Assembly: GCF_000348985.1 (NCBI RefSeq)
Contig: NC_035931.1
Coordinates: 248,001 to 312,000 of the forward strand
Direction of reading: 5' to 3'
DNA from: Huiozyma naganishii CBS 8797
Taxonomy: Eukaryota; Ascomycota; Saccharomycetes; Saccharomycetales; Saccharomycetaceae
DNA: 64,000 nucleotides
Made by a program: the position numbers and the translations under genes. The stretch's first letter is position 1. Each line of letters opens with the position of its first letter. Of the stretch, positions 9,199 to 17,741 are shown piece after piece. The notes below the pieces were generated by a model. It ran no database searches, was not told the DNA's origin, and saw only the letters and a program-made list of their open reading frames with translations.

Positions 9199-9716
9199 TG
9201 AATTTTTTTTTTTTAATTTTTCGGAAAAACCCGGAAAAAAAATACGTAATCTTTTTTTGCGAAGGAAAAAGGGAAACGAGAAATACGTTTAAAGATCTAA
9301 ATTTAGAGTTTCTGCTGATGTGGTCAGTGGGATAAGAAGTGTCAGCTGACTGCTTAGGGGAGGCTGGTGAGTCTAGAAAGTGAAGTAGTAAGTGCGGGTG
9401 TGTCTTTGATATTCGGGAACGTTGGGAAGTGTCGGATCAACTTATATTTCACGCTCTCTTTTTTTCTTTACTTGTTTGATCTGAATTGAGAAATCAGTTA
9501 TTCTTTAATATACATATCCACCCCCTCTCTTCCATTCCAAATCGTCCGCCACCGTTTCAATTTTGAAATCAAAAATTACCAACTTTCTTTCGTGGAGCAT
9601 CATTACTGCGTTGACAATTTCACCGCACCTCAAGAGTACCAACGAGGTTTCCCTTTTTATTTATTGGTATCACGCACAAGGGGGTCCCCGCAAAGTCGAT
9701 TTAGATTTTCAGCTCC

Positions 9717-12320
9717 ATGGGTTCTCATCCGAATTTAAGTTTATCGGGACTGATACCACAGAGGCCTAGCATGGAAGGGGGCAATAACCCAAGCATTTCT
9801 GTACCACCACCTCTTCAAAGAAATCAGAACGAGTTTGTAAGTTTAAACTCTGATGAGTTCCGCATTGAAAATTTGAAACACTGTACAGACATCCCACTGA
9901 AAATACCGCATGACAAAGGGGGTAACAAACTGTTAAGACAGTTTGACAACGCTGTTTGTGGGAAAGTAACCGATGATAACAACATCTTGATACTGGACAT
10001 TTCCTCTAATGGGCCTGCATTGCCCAGTTCATTTGTGATTTCGTCACTACCGTCCACACTGACCCGACTGTTGGGGTCCTCAAAGCTAGGAGACGCTTCA
10101 TTGCCTTCACCAGTCCAGCTGTTGTCTTCAGATATAAACAACCATATTCATCGAATACACCTCGTATTACCCAGCACGCTTTTAAGAAGACCTAGATTCA
10201 AATTCGAAAACATGCTTCTCACCACTTTGACAAAGGAAAAAATTGATAATTTGATGAATGTTATCGACAAATGCAGCACATACATCGTCTTCGATGAGGA
10301 CAGCACGTTTGAGAAATGTTCAAGGAGGACACATTCATTGCTGACTAAATTTACAGACTACATTTCCAGAAAGTATCCCACAGCCCATAAAGAATTTATT
10401 CTTTTGTCGCCAAGCAAAGATGGTGAAGAACTCGGTCTAAATGGAAAAGATCTGAAGGACGCGACCTCAAAAGTACAAAAATTCAACTTGACGGTAAATA
10501 TTCCCTCAGAGGCCTCCAAGAAAATGTTTATCCAATCAATTAAAAAGGATGCAGTGCATTATTCGCCAACATCTTTGAAGAGGTATTTTAGCTTCGATAT
10601 ACCGGATACTCTAGAAGTTTCTGATCGCTCTCTACCCACTTGGTTGAAACCCTTCACCGAGAGGGGGAAAGAATTTGACATTTTACTTCTTATCATGAGA
10701 CAATTTGAACTCTTGGAAACTTTGGAAAATGAAAGACTGTCCAAATGCCTCTCTGACGAAAATGCGAGAATATCCTCGAACTCATCAAAGAAAAGAAACG
10801 GGGGAGCTGCCTCAAGCTCATTGGGGAAGATATATTCTTTAACACATTTGCAAAAAAGGTTCAAAAGACAACACCGTAAATGGAATTACAGTCAAATATC
10901 TTTGCAGAAACAAATGTCGTCTGCGTCTATCTCGAATTCTGGGAATCCTTCAAAGGGGAAGGAAGGCGAGAAAACACAAAACTCAAGCTCCAAATTAAAA
11001 CTCCAACCTTTGATAGTATCAAGTGATGACAATTCTAATTGTCAAGAAGGTTCACCTTGCACGGATAATAGCGCAACGAGCGAACCACTACTGACACCAC
11101 TGGACAACTACGAGGTCTCACAAGGGATCTGTTCTTTCAATAAAAACAGATACTCAAATATCCTACCTTACGAGCACTCTAGGGTCAAATTGCATAAGTC
11201 GCCTATGGACTTAATGAACGAGGACGGACCGGGATACAACAGTGATACCTCCTCCAAAAAATCTAGCGATGGGGATTCCCAGACAACGTTTAATTTCAAA
11301 AGAAGAAGAAACTCTTCTTGCACATCGTCGTTTGCGAAAGAAAATGGTCGAAATGATACAACTACAGAAGAGGGCAATGCCAGTTCTCCTACAATCCTGG
11401 AAAGCAATATTCATCAGCCCAATTTACCTACTGCCCACAATCCGCATAAATTTGAGTCAGGCAAAATCTTTAAACCCAAAACGGATGAAGATAGGGAGCA
11501 ATTTAACGACTACTTCAATGCGAATTACCTAAGCATCCCACAGATCAATGGCGACTACAAGTATGTTGCTACACAGGCACCGTTACCTTCTACAATAGAC
11601 GACTTCTGGAATGTGATAATATTTAACAAGATTCGCACTATTATATCCCTGAACTCTGACAATGAGCTGGAGATGAGAAAGTGGGATATATATTGGAACA
11701 ACAACGATGAGAGGGAATATATGATAAATGTTATCGAGACTATGAAGGATATATGTGGTTTAAACGGGTGTACATTGAGAGTCTTTCAAGTGTCCAAGAA
11801 GAATTCAAGAAAATATCTACTTGTCTATCAATTGCAGTACACAAAATGGCTAGACTCTTGCAGTATTGACATGGAAAGCATTTTACAATTGTTCAAAATC
11901 AAGGACAAATTACAGGACGATCCTTTAAGGTTTCTGAAACAGTCAGAGCTCTCAACTTCCCTGAATATCGAAAAAATGACTGAATTGCATACTTCAATTG
12001 ACAATTACAGCGTCAGTCAGCCCAAAAATGAAGATTCATTGATATTGATCCACTGCTCTGCGGGATGTGGCAGGACTGGGGTGTTCATTACCTTGGACTT
12101 CTTAATCAATATCCTTACTCCGACAAAAAACAAGTCTAACAGAGTCGACGTTTGGAACATGAAAACAGATTTTATTTTCATTATTGTGAACGAGTTACGA
12201 AAACAGCGTCTATCCATGGTTCAAAATTTAAGCCAGTACATCACTTGCTACCAATCAATTTTGAAGTATTTCGCTCTGCTCAAGGATGATCAGATGCACA
12301 ACAATACTTCCAACATATAA
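9717..12320 (+). CDS. PTP2: Tyrosine phosphatase acting on MAP kinases (Ptp2-type)
   Basis: 867 residues from an ATG at 9717 (a second Met at residue 19 is possible); S. cerevisiae Ptp2 is about 750 and Ptp3 about 928. The C-terminal third is a classical PTP domain. The P-loop HCSAGCGRTG places the nucleophile at Cys780 with Arg786, and NYLSIPQ, TQAPLPSTIDDFW and a late QNLSQYI motif are also present. Residues ~75-250 resemble the degenerate rhodanese/Cdc25-like domain that docks Hog1 or Fus3. Between them is a long Ser/Asn/Lys-rich linker. Ptp2 dephosphorylates the activation-loop tyrosine of Hog1 and other MAPKs in the nucleus. PTP2 rather than PTP3 is chosen because YOR208W belongs next to SPC29, KAP120 and NPT1 in the ancestral order. 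It converges with KAP120 with 64 bp between stops. Confidence 0.88.
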   Translation: MGSHPNLSLSGLIPQRPSMEGGNNPSISVPPPLQRNQNEFVSLNSDEFRIENLKHCTDIPLKIPHDKGGNKLLRQFDNAVCGKVTDDNNILILDISSNGPALPSSFVISSLPSTLTRLLGSSKLGDASLPSPVQLLSSDINNHIHRIHLVLPSTLLRRPRFKFENMLLTTLTKEKIDNLMNVIDKCSTYIVFDEDSTFEKCSRRTHSLLTKFTDYISRKYPTAHKEFILLSPSKDGEELGLNGKDLKDATSKVQKFNLTVNIPSEASKKMFIQSIKKDAVHYSPTSLKRYFSFDIPDTLEVSDRSLPTWLKPFTERGKEFDILLLIMRQFELLETLENERLSKCLSDENARISSNSSKKRNGGAASSSLGKIYSLTHLQKRFKRQHRKWNYSQISLQKQMSSASISNSGNPSKGKEGEKTQNSSSKLKLQPLIVSSDDNSNCQEGSPCTDNSATSEPLLTPLDNYEVSQGICSFNKNRYSNILPYEHSRVKLHKSPMDLMNEDGPGYNSDTSSKKSSDGDSQTTFNFKRRRNSSCTSSFAKENGRNDTTTEEGNASSPTILESNIHQPNLPTAHNPHKFESGKIFKPKTDEDREQFNDYFNANYLSIPQINGDYKYVATQAPLPSTIDDFWNVIIFNKIRTIISLNSDNELEMRKWDIYWNNNDEREYMINVIETMKDICGLNGCTLRVFQVSKKNSRKYLLVYQLQYTKWLDSCSIDMESILQLFKIKDKLQDDPLRFLKQSELSTSLNIEKMTELHTSIDNYSVSQPKNEDSLILIHCSAGCGRTGVFITLDFLINILTPTKNKSNRVDVWNMKTDFIFIIVNELRKQRLSMVQNLSQYITCYQSILKYFALLKDDQMHNNTSNI

Positions 12321-12384
12321 AGGGTGGCTTTGAAGATATTTAATTGGCGGTCTGCAAGTCTAAATGAATTCTTGTGTATTAAGC

Positions 12385-15300
12385 TTATATAACTGATCCA
12401 ACTAAAAGATAAAATTCGCGACTTCCTATATCATTATACGTATCAAGAACGGATTGACAGAAATAGCTCAAGGATTCTAACAACGCAGGGTTGATTCTAG
12501 ATAAGAAGGTACTATATTCGTTCGCTCCTAGAAAGTTCTCCAAGAATCTCATTGTCTGCTCAATGAATTCCTTCAGACCTATGTTATGAACAGGATCAGT
12601 GTTTTTTGACAGCTCATGTTGTCTATACTGTTCAGAAGTCAATGGGAAAATAGCAACTGATTGCTCTGTGACAATGTCATTCAAATGGTACTTTTCACAG
12701 TCACCGCCATTCGCCTCATTGATCTCCTCCAGCATCTCAATCCACAACGCCAAGATTGCCTCAAAATCGCTTAATACTACTAGCATTTTAGTTCTTAGTA
12801 AACTGGAGAGCCCTAAGATATGAATCTTTTTGAATTTCGGATCGTAAATATCTTTGAAACAAACGACCCAAATGGAGATAAATCTTTGAATCAAATCATC
12901 AAATGCCATGTCTGAGAAGACAACTCTCCTATCAACTTCAGGAAGCTGCAAGTTTTCCTGTGAGTTTGGTATGTTTTGATGATAATTGGAGAGTGTTTTG
13001 ATCAACGTGTCCGGATTGACATAACTTAGTCGTGCCACAATTTGGAAGATCTGCCCGCACTGGTATGTGGATAGTTGGTCTTGTTTGAAAATAGCATCAA
13101 ACAACGCGAAAAGTATGCCGGATTGGTAAAACTTTGGGATCAGTAAGCTTTCATAGTTGGACTCATTTGACAGAAGCAGGAGTTCCCAAATTTCAAGAAG
13201 AATTTGGAAAGAGTCTTCTCTTAGTTTCAACAAATGGGAAGACATAAGGGAAAAAATCTTGAAAAATGTATCTGACGAGAGAAAGTCGCCTACGGGAAGT
13301 ACCAACGCATAGCTCTTAACAATGTCTAGTAATGTTGGGAGAATCTCTGTTCTCGTTTCGACAGCATGTTCCAGAAAAGGTAGAAGCTTGGTGAAATTAT
13401 TATCATATTTCGCCTCCTTTGTAGAGAAGTTTTGTAAAAGAGCACTCCACAATTCAAAGCCGTCCTCGTTCAATAACGAATAATGCGAAGATGAAGGATT
13501 GCATGAAATCGCAACAATTGGCAAGGCAATTTCCCATGTTAGGAACGATTTATCACCAAGGGAAAGAACGACGTGCCGAATCAACCTCAACAGAGCATTG
13601 GACAGTATTGATTCTGATGCATTCTCGGTGGATATTTCCCACAGTTTCGGTACAACTTGCAGAATCTCAATCAGAAGATCGTTATTAATTAGTGGTTTTG
13701 TTTGAATGATAACATCCGTTAAAGTATTCAACACGTAGAGTCTTGTCTCAGTGAGAGAAACAGTAGGAAGTATTTTTCTCAGGAGTACCGTTGTAATTGT
13801 ATTCAGATATGGTTCAAATAATGTTTTGTTGAAATTCCAATCGTCAACCATTGTTCTTAACGACTGTATTGCTGTTAACTGCACAACCTGGTCTTGCTCT
13901 GTCATGAGCAGATCACTTAAAAACCTAAAACATAGAACTTTACTTTCATCTGAGCATTTGATGACAGACCATTCATTGATAATCAAGGATATTCTCCTTT
14001 TAACCACCTTTTGGTATAATTGCTCATCACCGGAATTGCTGTTAGAGGCATCAGGTAAAAATACAGTTGTTAGAAGTCTATCAAAATCGACCATTTCACC
14101 CACAGCTGGGGCACTTAATTGGAAACTAGCATATATGGCATCCTTTTTTAAAAAATCATCCAAACTGTTTGTCAAAGAGCCTGCCTCGTTTTCAATCTTG
14201 TTCAACAAATATGGGACTAAGAGTTCAGGAAATGAGACAATTAAATCTTGGAAAAAATTCTCTGCACAGGGCCTAATTTGGTATTCAAAGCTCGTCACCA
14301 ACTGTTCATTCATCCACTCTTCTGGATCACAGAACCAACTTTCAAGCTCAACGGGTCTCAGCTTCAAATACGAATCGACCAGGATATCGACTAAACGCTT
14401 CACCAATGCTTCATTTAAGAAATCAGAATTGATTTTGCTGACCGCCAGTTCCACACTCTGTTTATCGTTTCTAGCTTTTAAGGTGATCGCTCCCTTCTTT
14501 TTCACAAAATTCAAGACTCTCTTAAGTATCAAAAATCCTCTGATCGCAACGTGTTCCCAAAAGTCACCAGAAACATCCGAGTTCTCTGTGTAAACTACAG
14601 GTGCCTTTTCAAATAGTAGCTTGGTATAACAAATCAAAATTTGAACTGAACAAGGTAGCAGGATGAAAGTTGCTGGTGATTCAGTCACGAGTGTGTAGTA
14701 CAATTTACCAAAGCATTTGATGAATTTTTCATAGGCTTCAAGATGACCCAGGCTTTCTTGCCTAGAAAGCAGTAGCTCTAAATGCCCCACAGTAATCCTG
14801 ACAAACTCACACACAGGTTCGTCCTTCTCTGGTCTTTCATAGCCCTCACAAACTATTCTTCTTAAGACCTTCAATGTAAGATATGACACCTGTAACGTGG
14901 CAAGATCGAATGAGGAATTCGACGCTGACGATGAGGCTGTCCACTTATCAAAGGAATGCAAATATATTCTCACAATGAGAGAGAAAATTAAAGGGACTTT
15001 GCTCTGCATGGCAGGTTTGCATCTCCCAATCCTCGCAGTGCCCAGAATCTTTATTATTTGGTTGACATGCGTCATAATGTTGTAGACCTTAATGTCATCT
15101 CTTCTTATGTGATCGTTCTCCAGCAGCTTTTCCAGGAGCTCAAAAAGGTTAGGCCATTCTGCGGGAAAATCAAGTCTGGCAATTTTGGACGTTGCCTGTG
15201 CGTTTTGAATGCATAGTTGATTGTTCTGTTCATCGATAAGGTCAAACAATCTTGCTCTGATCGATGCTTTTTCATCTTTCCTTATGGCGTTCACTCTTGT

Positions 15301-15546
15301 GGATCTCCAATACCTCTCAATACCGTTTTTAAATTGAATTACCGCTAACCATCTCACTTGCAGGGGGTTAGATAGGTCCAGATAGATGGTTTGGAGAATG
15401 TAATGGAAACCACTCTGGATCTCCCACTCTTTCAGCTGTGTTTCTGCCAATCGTTGAACTTCAGAACCCGCATGTTGCGGGTTACTAGCTTGTTCTAAAG
15501 TTTGTATGACATTTATCTCTGTCAAGGTGGATTCACGGTTGGCCAT
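12385..15546 (-). CDS. KAP120: Karyopherin/importin-beta family transporter Kap120
   Basis: 1053 residues from the ATG at 15546 (MANREST); the open frame extends to a GTG at 15645 but the ATG start gives the usual length (S. cerevisiae about 1032). The N-terminal ~100 residues form an importin-beta domain: RLAETQLKEWEIQ, then NPLQVRWLAVIQFKNGIERYW, the Ran-binding HEAT repeats. The rest is Leu-rich helical HEAT repeats. Kap120 carries cargo such as Rpf1, Swi6 and Hpo1 through nuclear pores and helps 60S subunit export. The plus-strand open frame of 280 codons inside it (13751-14593) is antisense shadow. A CRE-like TTACGTCA lies at 15805-15812 upstream. Confidence 0.96.
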   Translation of the reverse strand: MANRESTLTEINVIQTLEQASNPQHAGSEVQRLAETQLKEWEIQSGFHYILQTIYLDLSNPLQVRWLAVIQFKNGIERYWRSTRVNAIRKDEKASIRARLFDLIDEQNNQLCIQNAQATSKIARLDFPAEWPNLFELLEKLLENDHIRRDDIKVYNIMTHVNQIIKILGTARIGRCKPAMQSKVPLIFSLIVRIYLHSFDKWTASSSASNSSFDLATLQVSYLTLKVLRRIVCEGYERPEKDEPVCEFVRITVGHLELLLSRQESLGHLEAYEKFIKCFGKLYYTLVTESPATFILLPCSVQILICYTKLLFEKAPVVYTENSDVSGDFWEHVAIRGFLILKRVLNFVKKKGAITLKARNDKQSVELAVSKINSDFLNEALVKRLVDILVDSYLKLRPVELESWFCDPEEWMNEQLVTSFEYQIRPCAENFFQDLIVSFPELLVPYLLNKIENEAGSLTNSLDDFLKKDAIYASFQLSAPAVGEMVDFDRLLTTVFLPDASNSNSGDEQLYQKVVKRRISLIINEWSVIKCSDESKVLCFRFLSDLLMTEQDQVVQLTAIQSLRTMVDDWNFNKTLFEPYLNTITTVLLRKILPTVSLTETRLYVLNTLTDVIIQTKPLINNDLLIEILQVVPKLWEISTENASESILSNALLRLIRHVVLSLGDKSFLTWEIALPIVAISCNPSSSHYSLLNEDGFELWSALLQNFSTKEAKYDNNFTKLLPFLEHAVETRTEILPTLLDIVKSYALVLPVGDFLSSDTFFKIFSLMSSHLLKLREDSFQILLEIWELLLLSNESNYESLLIPKFYQSGILFALFDAIFKQDQLSTYQCGQIFQIVARLSYVNPDTLIKTLSNYHQNIPNSQENLQLPEVDRRVVFSDMAFDDLIQRFISIWVVCFKDIYDPKFKKIHILGLSSLLRTKMLVVLSDFEAILALWIEMLEEINEANGGDCEKYHLNDIVTEQSVAIFPLTSEQYRQHELSKNTDPVHNIGLKEFIEQTMRFLENFLGANEYSTFLSRINPALLESLSYFCQSVLDTYNDIGSREFYLLVGSVI

Positions 15547-16009
15547 TGGTAAACCGTTATTAGCAAAACCTTTCGATACACTCGACTGTTCCTCAATGCA
15601 ATGTGAGAAGAGACGGGTAGTAAATGTAGTGGATAGCAAGCTCACACGAAAAAATGATGGGGGGGAGGGGTTAGCCTGTTTGAAGATTCAATGGTCCAGC
15701 TACAGGGGTCAACAAGTACTAATAAATGGAATTAAAATTTTTCGATTTTTCGGGCGAGCCCTTAATGAGGGTGCTGAACAGGGAAGTCAGGTAAGTTGAC
15801 GCTTTTACGTCACATAACTAAACTCAGTTCCATCTGATGGCATCAGCAAATACCAGGTTTGGTAAAATAAAAATAATTGATTTCCATTCCCCGGTTGGCG
15901 GGTGCAGCTCACTAAGAAACAATGAGACACTCTTTCGTTCGACCTAAAAAAACGATAAAATACATCTGACTAACAGCTGTAAATATTTTACAAATACATT
16001 ACATACAAC
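15547..16009. other. Intergenic region between KAP120 start and NPT1 end
   Basis: Carries the KAP120 upstream sequence and the NPT1 3' end. TTACGTCA at 15805-15812 resembles an ATF/CREB (Sko1/Aca1-type) site 260 bp upstream of KAP120. A G-rich tract lies at 15658-15671. No RNA gene seen. Confidence 0.5.
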
Positions 16010-17302
16010 CTAGGCAGCCCATCTATGAGCTTCATTATCACCAGCCCAAGTTCTTTCCACGTAACCTAGCTCCTCCTTGACTTTTTTGACCGTTTTCGGG
16101 TCGCCCATATTCTTGCCCAGGTTATCAGATATTTTGATCGCTGGGTTGCCGGCGACCTCCCGTAATTTAACAACAATATTCAAAGGCTCACTCTTAATAT
16201 GGGGGTTAGTTGCTAGGTAGAAGTCGTTGGTAAAGTTGGTCCCGATACCAAACGAGGCAAGCATTCCGTTTTCGTGAGCACATTTGGCATATTGAATGGC
16301 TTTGTCAACACTAAGTGAGTCTGAGAAGCAGACAACTTTAGAAAATTTGGGCAAACCCAGTACATCATGGTAGTGGTGCGCGATCTTCTCTGTGTATTTC
16401 TGTGGATCACCAGAATCCTGTCTGACCCCGACGTAAGCATCAGAGTATGGCGGGTAGAACGACTTCAAAAAATCGTCTGTACCGAAAGTGTCCGTCAATG
16501 CCAGGCCCGCATTTTTAGGACCAAAAGTATTGATCCAGTAATCCATAGAAGCCTTGTTTGCATGAATGTAGTCCTGAGTGATTGAGGCAATACCCATGAA
16601 CCATTCGTGGGCGACGGTACCAACTGGCTTGACACCATTCATTTTAGCCATAAGAACATTGGAGGACCCTAAAAATAACTTGGTGTATTCTTCTGGGTTC
16701 TCTTGAACAACATCCATAATACCCTGCATGACCAGCGTCTGCGTTTCATACGATCTGCGGCGTCTACTACCAAATTCGCTGAAGGCCAGTTTATTTTTGA
16801 AAAGCTCCCTAGCCTTCGCACTTGCCTTTTCACGCTGGCCATCATAGTTCCAATCCGTGTCGACAAATTTGAAATAAGCCTCAGAGACCAAAGCCAATAG
16901 CGGGATTTCATACAGAATGGTATCCTTCCACAGGCCCTTGATCAAAAGATTGATATTTAAACGGCCTGGCCTACCTTCCACATCTTCCACGGAAAAATTG
17001 ATTTGCTCAGAGGGACGTAATTTCACTTCGCTGGTCTTGATGTACTCTAAATATTTTTGGGGCAAGTAAGGAATCTCTCTTGCCAAGTATTCCACCTCCT
17101 CATCGGTAAAGGTTAGATCGCCTAAATAGCTGATCTGCTCCTTTAACCACAAAACTGCCTCTTCATTGAATGTTAAATCACTGGACCTATTCGTATATTT
17201 GTAGACAACTTCCACTTTGGGAAAATTTGTCACGACAGCAGCGTGCATAGTCACCTTATACATGTCAGTGTCCAGAAGGGACTTTATTACTGGTTCAGAC
17301 AT
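16010..17302 (-). CDS. NPT1: Nicotinate phosphoribosyltransferase
   Basis: 430 residues, the same size as S. cerevisiae Npt1 (about 429), from an ATG at 17302. It makes nicotinate mononucleotide from nicotinate and PRPP with ATP hydrolysis, the entry step of NAD+ salvage, in cytosol and nucleus. LLDTDMYKVTM at the N-terminus, FGSRRRRS at 177-184, the autophosphorylated histidine His232 in TVAHEWF (same number as in S. cerevisiae), and VRQDSGDP and IGTNFTNDF of the phosphate-binding region are all intact. In S. cerevisiae this is YOR209C, here sandwiched between the YPL genes KAP120 and NAN1. A Reb1 site (17490-17497) with an adjacent TATA-like run, and a Sum1/MSE-type site (17595-17603), lie upstream. 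Confidence 0.98.
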   Translation of the reverse strand: MSEPVIKSLLDTDMYKVTMHAAVVTNFPKVEVVYKYTNRSSDLTFNEEAVLWLKEQISYLGDLTFTDEEVEYLAREIPYLPQKYLEYIKTSEVKLRPSEQINFSVEDVEGRPGRLNINLLIKGLWKDTILYEIPLLALVSEAYFKFVDTDWNYDGQREKASAKARELFKNKLAFSEFGSRRRRSYETQTLVMQGIMDVVQENPEEYTKLFLGSSNVLMAKMNGVKPVGTVAHEWFMGIASITQDYIHANKASMDYWINTFGPKNAGLALTDTFGTDDFLKSFYPPYSDAYVGVRQDSGDPQKYTEKIAHHYHDVLGLPKFSKVVCFSDSLSVDKAIQYAKCAHENGMLASFGIGTNFTNDFYLATNPHIKSEPLNIVVKLREVAGNPAIKISDNLGKNMGDPKTVKKVKEELGYVERTWAGDNEAHRWAA

Positions 17303-17489
17303 ACTGACAGGAAAGACTGGATGTATCTATAAATTCGTGGCTTCTCGTAGCTGCAAGAAGAGTGCAAAAAGCTCCACAGATGCCGTTTTGGTGTCGACTT
17401 TCTCTCAAATGTAGTTCCCCCGGTTTTGTATTCCTTGAAATCTCGTCCAATTTTCCATTTCGAATTGTATATCCTTGACTCCAGTGCTG

Positions 17490-17497
17490 TTACCCGG
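17490..17497 (-). promoter_or_regulatory. Reb1 site upstream of NPT1
   Basis: TTACCCGG on the plus strand, i.e. CCGGGTAA reading toward NPT1, the full Reb1 consensus. It lies 188 bp upstream of the ATG. Confidence 0.65.
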
Positions 17498-17594
17498 ATA
17501 TATACATAGTCAAAGGAAAGTCTACAGGGTGGGTGGTTAACTCGACACTTGAGTGCTCCTGAAGCCAAATGGGGAGAGCAACACGCTTAGCAGG

Positions 17595-17603
17595 GCCACA
17601 AAT
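17595..17603 (+). promoter_or_regulatory. Sum1/Ndt80-type element upstream of NPT1
   Basis: GCCACAAAT matches GNCRCAAAW exactly. In S. cerevisiae Sum1-Hst1 senses NAD+ and represses NAD-biosynthesis genes through such sites, so placement near NPT1 is suggestive; a 9-mer match alone is weak evidence. Confidence 0.35.
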
Positions 17604-17741
17604 CTGTCACTAATGGCTTTTGTTGAATAATTATTGCCCTTTTATTGATTTCTTTTTAGTTCTACTTTGATACTTTACATGATGATGATGACGATTATAT
17701 AAGTGTGGATGACTAGGTTCGCGGTTAGTTTCTTTTTGAAT

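Larger units (their letters stand above)
8868..9716. promoter_or_regulatory. Divergent SPC29/PTP2 control region
   Basis: 849 bp between two divergent starts, with long A and T tracts. Within about 150 bp it packs two CGCGAAA elements, a GTAAACAAA forkhead-type site, a CACGTGAC Cbf1-type E-box overlapping TGACGTAA, and three TAGGGCTT elements. The right half, 9240-9716, has no coding frame with a motif; C-box and D-box pairs of a snoRNA were looked for and not found. Confidence 0.6.
17303..17741. other. NPT1 promoter and NAN1 3' region
   Basis: 439 bp between tandem minus-strand genes. Contains TTACCCGG (17490-17497), ATATATAC (about 17499-17506) and GCCACAAAT (17595-17603). The remaining sequence near 17640-17740 is T-rich and probably the NAN1 terminator. 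Confidence 0.5.

Noticed and set aside
9055..9240. Centromere: CACGTGAC as CDEI, AT-rich DNA, TTCGGAAA at about 9219
   Set aside because: The E-box orientation requires CDEIII to its left, where no CCGAA core exists; the TTCGGAAA lies on the wrong side, and this block is not centromere-linked in the ancestral order.
9240..9716. Box C/D snoRNA driven by the Tbf1 cluster
   Set aside because: CTGATG-like and CTGA sequences occur but no RTGATGA box with a matching terminal stem.
13751..14593. 280-codon plus-strand open frame
   Set aside because: Fully antisense to conserved KAP120 coding sequence.
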